A stretch of 64,000 bases of DNA. Origin: Hyphomicrobiaceae bacterium. Lineage in GTDB: Bacteria; Pseudomonadota; Alphaproteobacteria; Rhizobiales; Hyphomicrobiaceae. The stretch is from positions 1-64,000 of the forward strand of contig WBUN01000011.1 in NCBI GenBank assembly GCA_008933705.1. The letters are read 5' to 3'. Position 1 is the stretch's first letter. Every line of letters starts with the position of its first letter. Below, piece after piece: positions 39,354 to 47,046 of the stretch. The notes beneath the pieces were generated by a model, which had not been told where the DNA came from, ran no database searches, and saw only the letters and a list, made by a program, of their open reading frames with translations. The position numbers were made by a program, and so were the translations under genes.

Positions 39354-40469
39354 TTAGGCCTGGCCCTCGCGAACAGGGCGCGCGTGCAAGCGAGGCGGCT
39401 TGCCGGGCCCGAGCCCGATCACGGTGCCAGGCGTAACCTCGCCATCGGGGCAGAGCACCTGCTCGCCCTTCTCCTCGGCCAGCTCGGCCACGCTCTTGAC
39501 GAGCGTCAGCGCCGGCGCTCCGGCGAGCGTCTCGAGGTCGGCCGCGTAGTAGTCGAACCACGGCAGGCCCGCCTTGGTGTAGTCGGCAGCGGTCGGCGGC
39601 CGCGTCGTCGGGACTTCGCCGGTGATGTCGCGCCACTGCACGGCGTCGATCAGCGTCACGAAGCAGCGGCTCGAGACCGACTGGTCCCAGGCGTCGATGC
39701 CGTGAGGATCGGCATAGATCTGCTGCGTCATGCGACCTCCGGCGGCGAGCCCCATCGCCCTGGGCGGTGCGGCGCAGGGGGCTGCCGCACCGGGTCTCGG
39801 GACGCTGCGCCAGGAAGCCTCCCAGGCGAAGCCGGCTGACCCCAACGCCCGCGCACGCTGCTCTTCCTCGCGCCGGCGCAGCTCCTCGCGCTGACGCAGT
39901 TCCTCGCGCTGACGCAGGATCTGCTGATAGCGCTCGCGCTTCATGGGGTAAGCGACGATCTGAAGCCCGCCATGCTCCGGCTTGCCGGTGATCTGCTCCT
40001 CGACCGAATACCCCGCGCCGAGCGGCATGGCGACGAACTGGCGCACCGCATCCTTGGCCACGCAGAAGCCGTCGAGCCAGGGCTGCTCGGGGACAACCAC
40101 GTAGTCGTTCTGCGATGGGTCCAGCTCCATCTTCCACGGCTTGCCGCTGACCGCGTTGATCTTGCCGGTCGCGATCTTGATGGCGAAGGGGTAGCCGTCG
40201 TTTGCCGCTCTGCCGCGAAAGGCGATCCACATCGCTTCGGCCTGGTACAGCGGCATCATCACACCGCCGCGCTGCCGCCAATCCTGCGGAATCCGGTCGG
40301 CGAAGTCTTCGATATGTCTCAGCGGGAAGGAGCCGAGCCCGGGTGGCAGCGGATAGTGCTTGCCGTCGTCGGGAATGCGCAGTGTCCTTTGGAAGTTGAT
40401 CTCCGTCTTGGCGTGTTCATGAACCTCGGGGAACCGAAACGTCAGGCTTTCGCCTTCGAGTGTGATCAT
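39354..40469 (-). CDS. conserved hypothetical protein (no function assigned)
   Basis: Well-formed frame with MMPLYQAEAMWIAFRG, YPFAIKIATGKINAVSGKPW, MTQQIYADPHGIDAWD; start placed at MITLEGESL. Confidence 0.7.
   Translation of the reverse strand: MITLEGESLTFRFPEVHEHAKTEINFQRTLRIPDDGKHYPLPPGLGSFPLRHIEDFADRIPQDWRQRGGVMMPLYQAEAMWIAFRGRAANDGYPFAIKIATGKINAVSGKPWKMELDPSQNDYVVVPEQPWLDGFCVAKDAVRQFVAMPLGAGYSVEEQITGKPEHGGLQIVAYPMKRERYQQILRQREELRQREELRRREEEQRARALGSAGFAWEASWRSVPRPGAAAPCAAPPRAMGLAAGGRMTQQIYADPHGIDAWDQSVSSRCFVTLIDAVQWRDITGEVPTTRPPTAADYTKAGLPWFDYYAADLETLAGAPALTLVKSVAELAEEKGEQVLCPDGEVTPGTVIGLGPGKPPRLHARPVREGQA
39864..39917 (-). repeat. three tandem 18-bp units encoding a charged (REELRQ)n heptad-like segment
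   Basis: TTCCTCGCGCCGGCGCAG / CTCCTCGCGCTGACGCAG / TTCCTCGCGCTGACGCAG. Confidence 0.85.
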
Positions 40470-40501
40470 TACCCTACCTACGAGTTGACTTCCCCACACT
40501 G

Positions 40502-40855
40502 TCACCAGTTTCCGTCGCGCACCTCCCTGACAACCTTGACGATGGCCTGGTCCGGAGCGTCCCGGAGCTGACGGATCAGCTCCGCGAACTGCTTCGGCCG
40601 GCGCAGGATGATCGCCTGCAGATCGCTCGACACCTTGCCCGCCAGCGCGAGCAGCATGTCGGGGTCCTCACCGAGATCCCCCGCCAGCCTGACGATGGTC
40701 GCCTCCGATGGTGGCGGCACGAGGCCGCGCTCGACCTTGCTCAGGTATGCGGGCTCCACATCGATGCGCTGCGCCACCTGACGAAGGCTGTAGCGCATGT
40801 CCTTTTCGGCGAGCGCTGTGCGCACCGTGCGGACGTAATCACCGAAACCGGCCAT
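40502..40855 (-). CDS. XRE-family transcriptional regulator
   Basis: SLRQVAQRIDVEPAYLSKVERGLVPPPSEATIVRLAGDLGEDPDMLLALAGK HTH. Confidence 0.88.
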   Translation of the reverse strand: MAGFGDYVRTVRTALAEKDMRYSLRQVAQRIDVEPAYLSKVERGLVPPPSEATIVRLAGDLGEDPDMLLALAGKVSSDLQAIILRRPKQFAELIRQLRDAPDQAIVKVVREVRDGNW

Positions 40856-40862
40856 GTGGCCT

Positions 40863-40880
40863 GTGTACTACATAGTACAC
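40863..40880. promoter_or_regulatory. perfect 18-bp palindrome, candidate operator
   Basis: GTGTACTA CA TAGTACAC located 8-25 nt upstream of the XRE start codon. Confidence 0.75.
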
Positions 40881-41002
40881 GTTCCAGTCAAGCGGCGATT
40901 TCAACGGGCGATTCAGGGGGACGATTTCGCGCGGCTTCCAGCCCGCACCGATGATCGGGAGATCGTCAGTCCGCTCGTCCGCAGCGCCTGCGGGCTGCAA
41001 AC

Positions 41003-41737
41003 TCAGGGATGTCCCATGCCGACCGCACCCCAAAGCAGGACAAGGCCGGCAACGATGAGCAGCGCATCCATCAGCAGACGAAACTGGCTGGCATCGAGCC
41101 GGATCACAAATCCCTTCGCCACCCACGAGCCCAGCATCACCGAGGAGCCGATGATCAGGCCCTTGGCCGCCGTCTCCCAGGGGAGCGCATCGAGGCGCTG
41201 GAACACAATGGTCTTGGTGAGCCCGATGGCCACCGACCCCAGGGCCTCGGTCGACAGGTAGGCGCCCTTCACCAGCCCGTAGGCGATGAAGAAAGGCGTG
41301 TTGATCGGCCCGGTGGAGGCGACGAGCCCTGAAAGGAAGCCGATCACCGCCCCGACAATGAGCAGATGCCAGGCCCTGATCCTCAGGCCCCGCGCCATCA
41401 GCCAGCGCCGCACCGGCACCATCACCATGAACAGGACGCCGAGCACGCCCTCCACCACACGCGGGTTCAGCGTCAGCAGCGTGCGCGCGCCCAGCGCCGC
41501 GCCCGGCACGGCGGTCGCGCAGTAGAATGCGTTGGCGCGCCAATCGACCTCGCGCCACCACACGGCAACGCGCGAGATGTTGGCGAGCAGGGCGGCGATG
41601 GCCATGATGGGCACGGCTTCCAGCGGACCGAACGCCAGCATCAGCGCCGGCATCAGCATGATCGAGGAGCCGAAACCGACGATGCCGCCGATGGTGCCGG
41701 CAGCCAGGCCCAAGCCGAGGATGGCGATCCAGATCAT
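41003..41737 (-). CDS. TauE/SafE-family sulfite exporter-like permease
   Basis: GLAAGTIGGIVGFGSSIMLMPALML and repeat half GLVASTGPINTPFFIAYGLVKG; multi-TM. Confidence 0.88.
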   Translation of the reverse strand: MIWIAILGLGLAAGTIGGIVGFGSSIMLMPALMLAFGPLEAVPIMAIAALLANISRVAVWWREVDWRANAFYCATAVPGAALGARTLLTLNPRVVEGVLGVLFMVMVPVRRWLMARGLRIRAWHLLIVGAVIGFLSGLVASTGPINTPFFIAYGLVKGAYLSTEALGSVAIGLTKTIVFQRLDALPWETAAKGLIIGSSVMLGSWVAKGFVIRLDASQFRLLMDALLIVAGLVLLWGAVGMGHP

Positions 41738-41950
41738 GCCCGCTCCTGCCGCTGTCTCGGCAACGCCCTCGCGCCCGCCGAATGCGACAGGACGATGACA
41801 CCCGCGCCTGCCTACAGCGTGCCGCCGCGGACGGGAAGCTTGTCATTGGGAAAGACGCATTGGCGCGTGGCGGCGGGGGCATGCGGGGGCAGCGCTCACG
41901 GACAGCGCGGGCGCGGCGGAGGGCCGGGCGTGCAACGTCCCTTTCCGCCC

Positions 41951-42320
41951 CGAGCTTGTCGAAGGACAGCCCGAGGGCAGCCGCGTCCCGGCCGTGGTTC
42001 GACAGGCTCACCACGGAGAGGCGCTGCGCGTGCCCGCTCGGTCTCACCGCCCGCTCCGCCCTGAGCTTGTCGAAGGGCGGCCCGCGTCCCGGCCGTGGTT
42101 CGACAGGCTCACCACCGAGAGGCGTTGCACGTATTCCCTCGGTTTCACACCCCGCTCCGCCCTGAGCTCGTCGAAGGGCAGCCCGCGTCCCGGCCGTGGT
42201 TCGACAGGCTCACCACGGAGAGGCGTTGCACGTATTCCCTCGGTTTCACACCCCGCTCCGCCCTGAGCTCGTCGAAGGGCGGCCCGCGTCCCGGCCGTGG
42301 TTCGACAGGCTCACCACGGA
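41951..42320. repeat. tandem palindromic repeats with exact 101-bp period (four hairpin copies, three complete 101-bp units)
   Basis: CGACAGGCTC anchors at 42000, 42101, 42202, 42303; units 42101-42201 and 42202-42302 differ at 2 of 101 positions. Confidence 0.95.
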
Positions 42321-42343
42321 GGACCGTTCCAACCGAAAAGCGC

Positions 42344-42482
42344 AGGTGTGCGCGCCGTTGGAATGGCGCGCGCTGCCGCGGGGGTGATCTGCGGCGGACG
42401 TGGCCCGCGCGGCCCGGTGACCTGGTTACCGCGGAGGATCATCGCACAGCCCGCTCCGCCCTGAGCTTGTCGAAGGGCGGCC
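42344..42482. repeat. 139-bp direct repeat, copy A
   Basis: 135/139 identical to 42596-42734 by eye. Confidence 0.9.
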
Positions 42483-42518
42483 CACGTCCCGGCCCTGGTT
42501 CGACAGGCTCACCACGGA
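42459..42518. repeat. fifth copy of the CCTGAGCTTGTCGAAGG…TTCGACAGGCTCACCAC palindromic element
   Basis: Direct sequence match. Confidence 0.9.
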
Positions 42519-42557
42519 GAGGTGTTCGAGCCGGAAAGGGCACCTCACGTGACGTCA

Positions 42558-42575
42558 TTCCCGCGCAGGCGGGAA
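42558..42575. repeat. GTCATTCCCGC-type palindromic repeat
   Basis: TTCCCGC GCAG GCGGGAA. Confidence 0.7.
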
Positions 42576-42595
42576 CCCAGATCACAGATCAGCAG

Positions 42596-42734
42596 AGGTG
42601 TGCGCGCCGTTGGAATGGCGCGCGCAGCCGCCGGGGTGCTCTGCGGCGGACGTGGCCCGCGCGGCCCGGTGACCTGGTTACCGCGGAGGATCATCGCACA
42701 GCCCACTCCGCCCTGAGCTTGTCGAAGGGCGGCC
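42596..42734. repeat. 139-bp direct repeat, copy B
   Basis: 135/139 identical to 42344-42482 by eye. Confidence 0.9.
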
Positions 42735-42765
42735 ACGCCGGCCGTGGTTCGACAGGCTCACCACG
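42711..42765. repeat. sixth, shortened copy of the same palindromic element
   Basis: Direct sequence match, internal part GGCGGCCACGCCGGCCG shortened. Confidence 0.9.
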
Positions 42766-42778
42766 ACGGAAAACCCGT

Positions 42779-42810
42779 GCTCCCTGTCCCGTAAGGACGG
42801 GAGAGGGAGC
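42779..42810. repeat. CCCTCTCCC-type palindromic repeat
   Basis: GCTCCCTGTCCCGT AAGG ACGGGAGAGGGAGC, one mismatch. Confidence 0.7.
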
Positions 42811-43003
42811 GAGGGCGTTCACCTTGCATGCCCTTATCAACGGCACCTCGGCATGTGCGATGATGACGCCACCTCGGCTCTCGAGAGGGCGCTCGCGCGG
42901 GTGCCTCACCTCAGCCTTCGAGCGGAGGGTCGCAGTCAGGTGATCAAGCTGGGCCGGCCATACGAACCAATGGAGCGCTCTTCGGGACCCCGATTGCGGC
43001 AGC

Positions 43004-43056
43004 GGGGCGTTTGAGGCCCATCTCAAGCGCCAGGTTCAACGGGTCTCAAACGCCCC
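43004..43056. promoter_or_regulatory. long inverted repeat in the leader of the NTE-like patatin gene
   Basis: GGGGCGTTTGAGGCCC (43004-43019) / GGGTCTCAAACGCCCC (43041-43056); 16-bp stem with one G-U, 21-nt loop. Confidence 0.7.
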
Positions 43057-43217
43057 GTTCCCTTCCTTCTCACTGACGCCCGGACCCGTCCGCGTGCCAG
43101 GCGATCTCCTATGGCCGAATGGATCGGGCCGTTTGCCTTTGCGCGCGCTTCCATGTTTTCGCGGGCAAAGCTGGAGTAGGCTGGCGCAGGAAACGTCCCG
43201 GGCCCACAAGCACGAGC

Positions 43218-45077
43218 ATGAAGCCGCAGGCTCCCGAAAGCCGCCTCGACGTGGTCGAGATCTTCGATGATCTGGGCCCGGACGAGCGTGCGCGGCTGGC
43301 CGCCGAGCTGCAGACGCTCAGCCTGAAGCGCGGTGACGTGCTGGTGCGCCAGGGCGAGACGGCGGATGCGCTGTACATCGTCGTGACTGGACGCTTCATC
43401 GTCACGGTCGACGGCCGCCGCCAGCCGGTGGCCGAGCTCGGACCCGGGCAACCGATCGGCGAGATCGCCTTCCTTGCCGGGGGCGCGCGCACGGCGACGG
43501 TGACGGCGCTGCGTGACAGCCTGGTGCTGCGTCTGGGGCGCGCAGAGTTCGAGGCGCTTTCTGCGCGCAGCCCCGGCATCTGGCGCACGCTCACGGTTAC
43601 GCTGGCGCGGCGCGTAGCCGAGGGCAACGTCGACCGCGCGGCGCCGCCTGACCCGCGACCACGCACGGTCGCACTCATTCGCGCCGGGGCGAGCCCGCTG
43701 CCCGAGACGTTCGTCGCCCGCCTCCTGACAACGTTCGAACGCTCCAGCCGGACCTTGCTGGTCGATGCCGCCAAGGCTAACGATGTCCTGCCTGCCGGCA
43801 CGCCTCTCGACAGCGCCGAGGCGACGCGCGCGCTCAACGCGCTCGAGAACCGCAGCGACTACGTGCTGTTCCTCGCCGACGCCGAGCTGACGCCCTGGTC
43901 CGAGAAGGCGATCCGGCAGGCGGATCTGGTGCTGGCGATCGGCTGGCACAATGCAACCGACACACGGCCCAACGCGCTCGAGCGGCTCGCGGCCGACCTG
44001 CTGCCGGCCGATGCGCAGCGCCTGGTGCTGCTGCACGAGACGCGTGCGCCCATCACCGGCACGGCTCGCTGGCTCGCGGGCCGAACCATCGCCATGCACC
44101 ATCACGTAGCACTCGATGCGCCGGGCGACATCGGGCGGCTGTTCCGCTTCGTGCACGGAACGGCGCTCGGCCTCGTCGCCTGCGGCGGCGGCGCCTACTG
44201 CGCGGCGCACATCGGACTCTATAAGGCGCTGCTGCAGTCGGGGATCACCTTCGACATCATGGGCGGCACCTCGGGCGGCGGCGCCATGACGGCGGCCTTC
44301 GCCATGGGCACCGCGCCCGACGACGTGGATCGCGCCACGCACGAGATATTCGTCACCAACAAGGCCATGCGCCGCTACACGTGGCCGCGCTACAGCCTGC
44401 TCGACCACACCAACTTCGACCGGCAGCTCGCCAGATACTACGGCGGGGTCGACATCGAGGATCTGTGGATCCCCTACTTCGCCGTCTCCACCAACCTGTC
44501 GCGACACGACCTGCACCGGCATCGGCAGGGCGACTTGTGGGCGGCCGTGCGCGCGACCGGATCGGTGCCGGTTCTGCTGCCGCCCTACTACACCGCCGAC
44601 GGGCACATGCTGGTCGACGGCGCCATCATGGACAACGTGCCGGTGCGCATCATGCACGAGCTGAAGAGCGGCCCCAACATCGTCGTCAGCTTCGATGTGC
44701 CCAAGCTCGAGCGCTTCGACGTCGACTACAGGGCGCTGCCGGGCCGCGCGCACCTGCTGAAATGCGCCGTCAACCCGCTGCTGCGGCGCACCCTGCCGAG
44801 GGCGCCGGGCGTCGGCACCGTGCTCATGCGCTCGCTGATGGCCAACCGGCAGGACTTCGACCGGCATCTGCAGGCTGACGACATACTGCTGGTACCGCCC
44901 ATTCCATCCGACATGGGTGTGCTCGACTGGCACCGCCATACCGAGCTGATGGACCGCGCCTATCGCTGGACCATGCGCGAGGCGGCGCGCCTGAAGGCGG
45001 AAGGGCACCCGGTCATGGCAGCGCCGGGGCGCGGGACGGCCGCCGTTCGTGCGGCCGAGCTGCCTGTGGCTGAATGA
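43218..45077 (+). CDS. cyclic-nucleotide-binding-domain plus patatin-like phospholipase (NTE-like)
   Basis: N-terminal cNMP-binding pattern (RQGETADALYIVVTGRF…GQPIGEIAFLAGGARTATV); GGGAYCAAHIGLYKAL, GGTSGGG, LVDGAIMDNVPV. Confidence 0.9.
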   Translation: MKPQAPESRLDVVEIFDDLGPDERARLAAELQTLSLKRGDVLVRQGETADALYIVVTGRFIVTVDGRRQPVAELGPGQPIGEIAFLAGGARTATVTALRDSLVLRLGRAEFEALSARSPGIWRTLTVTLARRVAEGNVDRAAPPDPRPRTVALIRAGASPLPETFVARLLTTFERSSRTLLVDAAKANDVLPAGTPLDSAEATRALNALENRSDYVLFLADAELTPWSEKAIRQADLVLAIGWHNATDTRPNALERLAADLLPADAQRLVLLHETRAPITGTARWLAGRTIAMHHHVALDAPGDIGRLFRFVHGTALGLVACGGGAYCAAHIGLYKALLQSGITFDIMGGTSGGGAMTAAFAMGTAPDDVDRATHEIFVTNKAMRRYTWPRYSLLDHTNFDRQLARYYGGVDIEDLWIPYFAVSTNLSRHDLHRHRQGDLWAAVRATGSVPVLLPPYYTADGHMLVDGAIMDNVPVRIMHELKSGPNIVVSFDVPKLERFDVDYRALPGRAHLLKCAVNPLLRRTLPRAPGVGTVLMRSLMANRQDFDRHLQADDILLVPPIPSDMGVLDWHRHTELMDRAYRWTMREAARLKAEGHPVMAAPGRGTAAVRAAELPVAE

Positions 45078-45338
45078 GCGGCGTGCGCCGACTGTGCAGC
45101 GCAAGATCGCGCCGAGCATGACGTAATCGTCCCGTCGGCATGTGGCGGGCAGGTCCGCCCCCGCGACAGCCGCAAGGCGTGGATTGCCAATCCTTGCAAA
45201 GCTGCCGCCGGCGCACCAACTCCAATAGAGGTGCCGGATCGGCCATGCCCTGTCATGCGGGTCGATCCCACAGCCCTCAGTCGATGAGGCTGATCACAGT
45301 CGCATCTGACCGGCCTCGGACAGTCCAGGGAGGACGCC

Positions 45339-46166
45339 ATGGCTGTGATTGCGATGACGCGCGAGATGGCGACGCTCGGCAAGGACGTGGCCGCCGGAGT
45401 CGCAGACCGACTGGGCCTTGCGGTCGTGCACCACGAGCTCGTCGAGCATGACATCGCCGAGCGCGCGGGACTGCGCGAGAGCGAGGTGCACAGGTTCCTC
45501 GAGGGCGAGGCCACGCTCCTGGAACGCTGGAAGATCGATCGCCAGCGCCTTTCCCGCTACACCGCCGAGGAGATCCTGGAACTTGCCGTGAAGGGCAACG
45601 TGCTGATCCGCGGCTGGGGCGCAACCTACCTGCTCCGCCTGGTACCCCACGTCATATGCGTGCGCATCTGCGCACCGATGGCATTCCGCGAGCAGGTGCT
45701 GATGCGCCGTCTCGGCATCGAAAACGCAGCCCTGGCGCGGCGGGAAATCGGCCGCAACGATGCGGCCCACAATGTAACCATGCAGAGAATCTTCGGCGTC
45801 AACTGGCTGGACGCCACGCTCTACGCCATCGTTCTCAATACGGAGCGCGTGCCGGTCGAGGACTGCGTTCAGCAGATTGTCGCCCTGACGCGAAGTCCGG
45901 CGTTCCAGGAAACGGCGCGTTCGCGCGGCGCCTTGATGGACGAGCTGGTGTTGTGCCGCGTCCGCGCGGTGCTCGATCAGCATTTCGGCTCCGGCATAGA
46001 AACGCTTGGCGGCATCGAGCCGACGGTGTCGGAGGGGAAGGTCATGCTGACGGGAGCAACGACCGATCGGAACACGATCACGGAAGCCGTGCGCCTCACG
46101 CGCGCCGTGAAGGGTGTTAAGGCCGTCGACAACCGCATCGCCCATGTCACCATGCGGGCGACATGA
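45339..46166 (+). CDS. cytidylate kinase-like (Cytidylate_kin2 type) protein with C-terminal BON domain
   Basis: IAMTREMATLGKDVAAGVADRLGLAVVHHELVEHDIAERAGL; C-terminus SEGKVMLTGATTDRNTITEAVRLTRAVKGVKAVDNRI is BON-like. Confidence 0.8.
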   Translation: MAVIAMTREMATLGKDVAAGVADRLGLAVVHHELVEHDIAERAGLRESEVHRFLEGEATLLERWKIDRQRLSRYTAEEILELAVKGNVLIRGWGATYLLRLVPHVICVRICAPMAFREQVLMRRLGIENAALARREIGRNDAAHNVTMQRIFGVNWLDATLYAIVLNTERVPVEDCVQQIVALTRSPAFQETARSRGALMDELVLCRVRAVLDQHFGSGIETLGGIEPTVSEGKVMLTGATTDRNTITEAVRLTRAVKGVKAVDNRIAHVTMRAT

Positions 46167-46185
46167 CCTCGGGGCCAGCCCGCCT

Positions 46186-46212
46186 GCCCGGCGTCATGGG
46201 CTTGCGCCGGGC
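46186..46212. terminator. 8-bp perfect hairpin downstream of the cytidylate-kinase-like gene
   Basis: GCCCGGCG / CGCCGGGC, 11-nt loop, no T-run. Confidence 0.35.
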
Positions 46213-46477
46213 GCATTGGCCGCCGGCGTCCCGGCCGGGGCTTGGTGAATGAGCGCCAGCCCGGCGCGGCGTCAACGTCGCTCTTGTCGGAGCCATGCGC
46301 CAAGCCTAAGCTGACAACATGATAGCTGGCGAGCGACCGGGCAGGATGCGCCGCGCGGATTGCCAGCAACGAGCGCCGGAGCCCGTCGCGACGACGGCCC
46401 GGCTGGCCCGCGCTAAATGCGGCGTGTCCTTGAGCGGTTCGCCACGCACGGCGTGACGCAAACCGAAGGAGGACACC

Positions 46478-46948
46478 ATGGGTATCGCGCTGACGCTTCA
46501 GCAATACCTCAGCGATCAACACATCGACTACGAGGTGATGACACACGAACGAACGAGCACGGCGATGCAATCCGCTCGCGCAAGCCATGTACCGGGCGAC
46601 AACCTGGCCAAAGGCGTGGTGCTGACACGGGAAGGCGGCTATGTCGTCGCCATTCTTCCTGCATCCCGCAGAGTCCAGCTGGATGCGATCGAGGAGATGC
46701 TGCACTGCCCGGTCAGCATGGCCTCAGAGGATGAGATCAGCGGTCTGTTCCCCGATTGCGAGACCGGCGCCGTGCCGGCGATCGGAGCTGCCTATGCGGT
46801 CGACTGCATCGTCGACGACAGCCTCGATCGGCAAGGTGATATCTACCTGGAAGGTGGCGATCACCTCAGCCTGATCCACATCGGCGGGACGCAGTTCCGC
46901 GACCTCATGAAGGATGCGCCGCGCGGGCACATTGCCGCGCCGGCCTGA
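46478..46948 (+). CDS. YbaK/EbsC (aminoacyl-tRNA deacylase-like) protein
   Basis: YLSDQHIDYEVMTHERTSTAMQSARASHVPGDNLAKGVVL; conserved Lys in LAKGVVL. Confidence 0.85.
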   Translation: MGIALTLQQYLSDQHIDYEVMTHERTSTAMQSARASHVPGDNLAKGVVLTREGGYVVAILPASRRVQLDAIEEMLHCPVSMASEDEISGLFPDCETGAVPAIGAAYAVDCIVDDSLDRQGDIYLEGGDHLSLIHIGGTQFRDLMKDAPRGHIAAPA

Positions 46949-47046
46949 TCGCCGGTCGCAATCATGGCTGCAAAGGCGCAGGCAGATAGCGCCGGGCCAC
47001 GACGCTGAGAAAGGTCACGGCGCGGGGGGGGGGTGGCGCTGCGTCC

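Noticed and set aside
39280-40281. N-terminal part of the 620-aa ORF 38419-40281
   Set aside because: Upstream part is an out-of-frame shadow of the 39354-40469 gene; the real HTH gene starts near 39186
41951-42765. CRISPR array
   Set aside because: Repeat units are long, internally palindromic and the intervening sequence is itself conserved; no cas genes in the window
41994-42943. Overlapping ORFs of the MVRQAHHGEALHV…RPELVEG…SRPWFDRLTTE type
   Set aside because: These are translations of the palindromic repeat itself in several frames; the 101-bp period rotates the frame, so they are not expected to be proteins
43023-45119. 698-aa minus-strand ORF
   Set aside because: Antisense shadow of the cNMP-patatin gene
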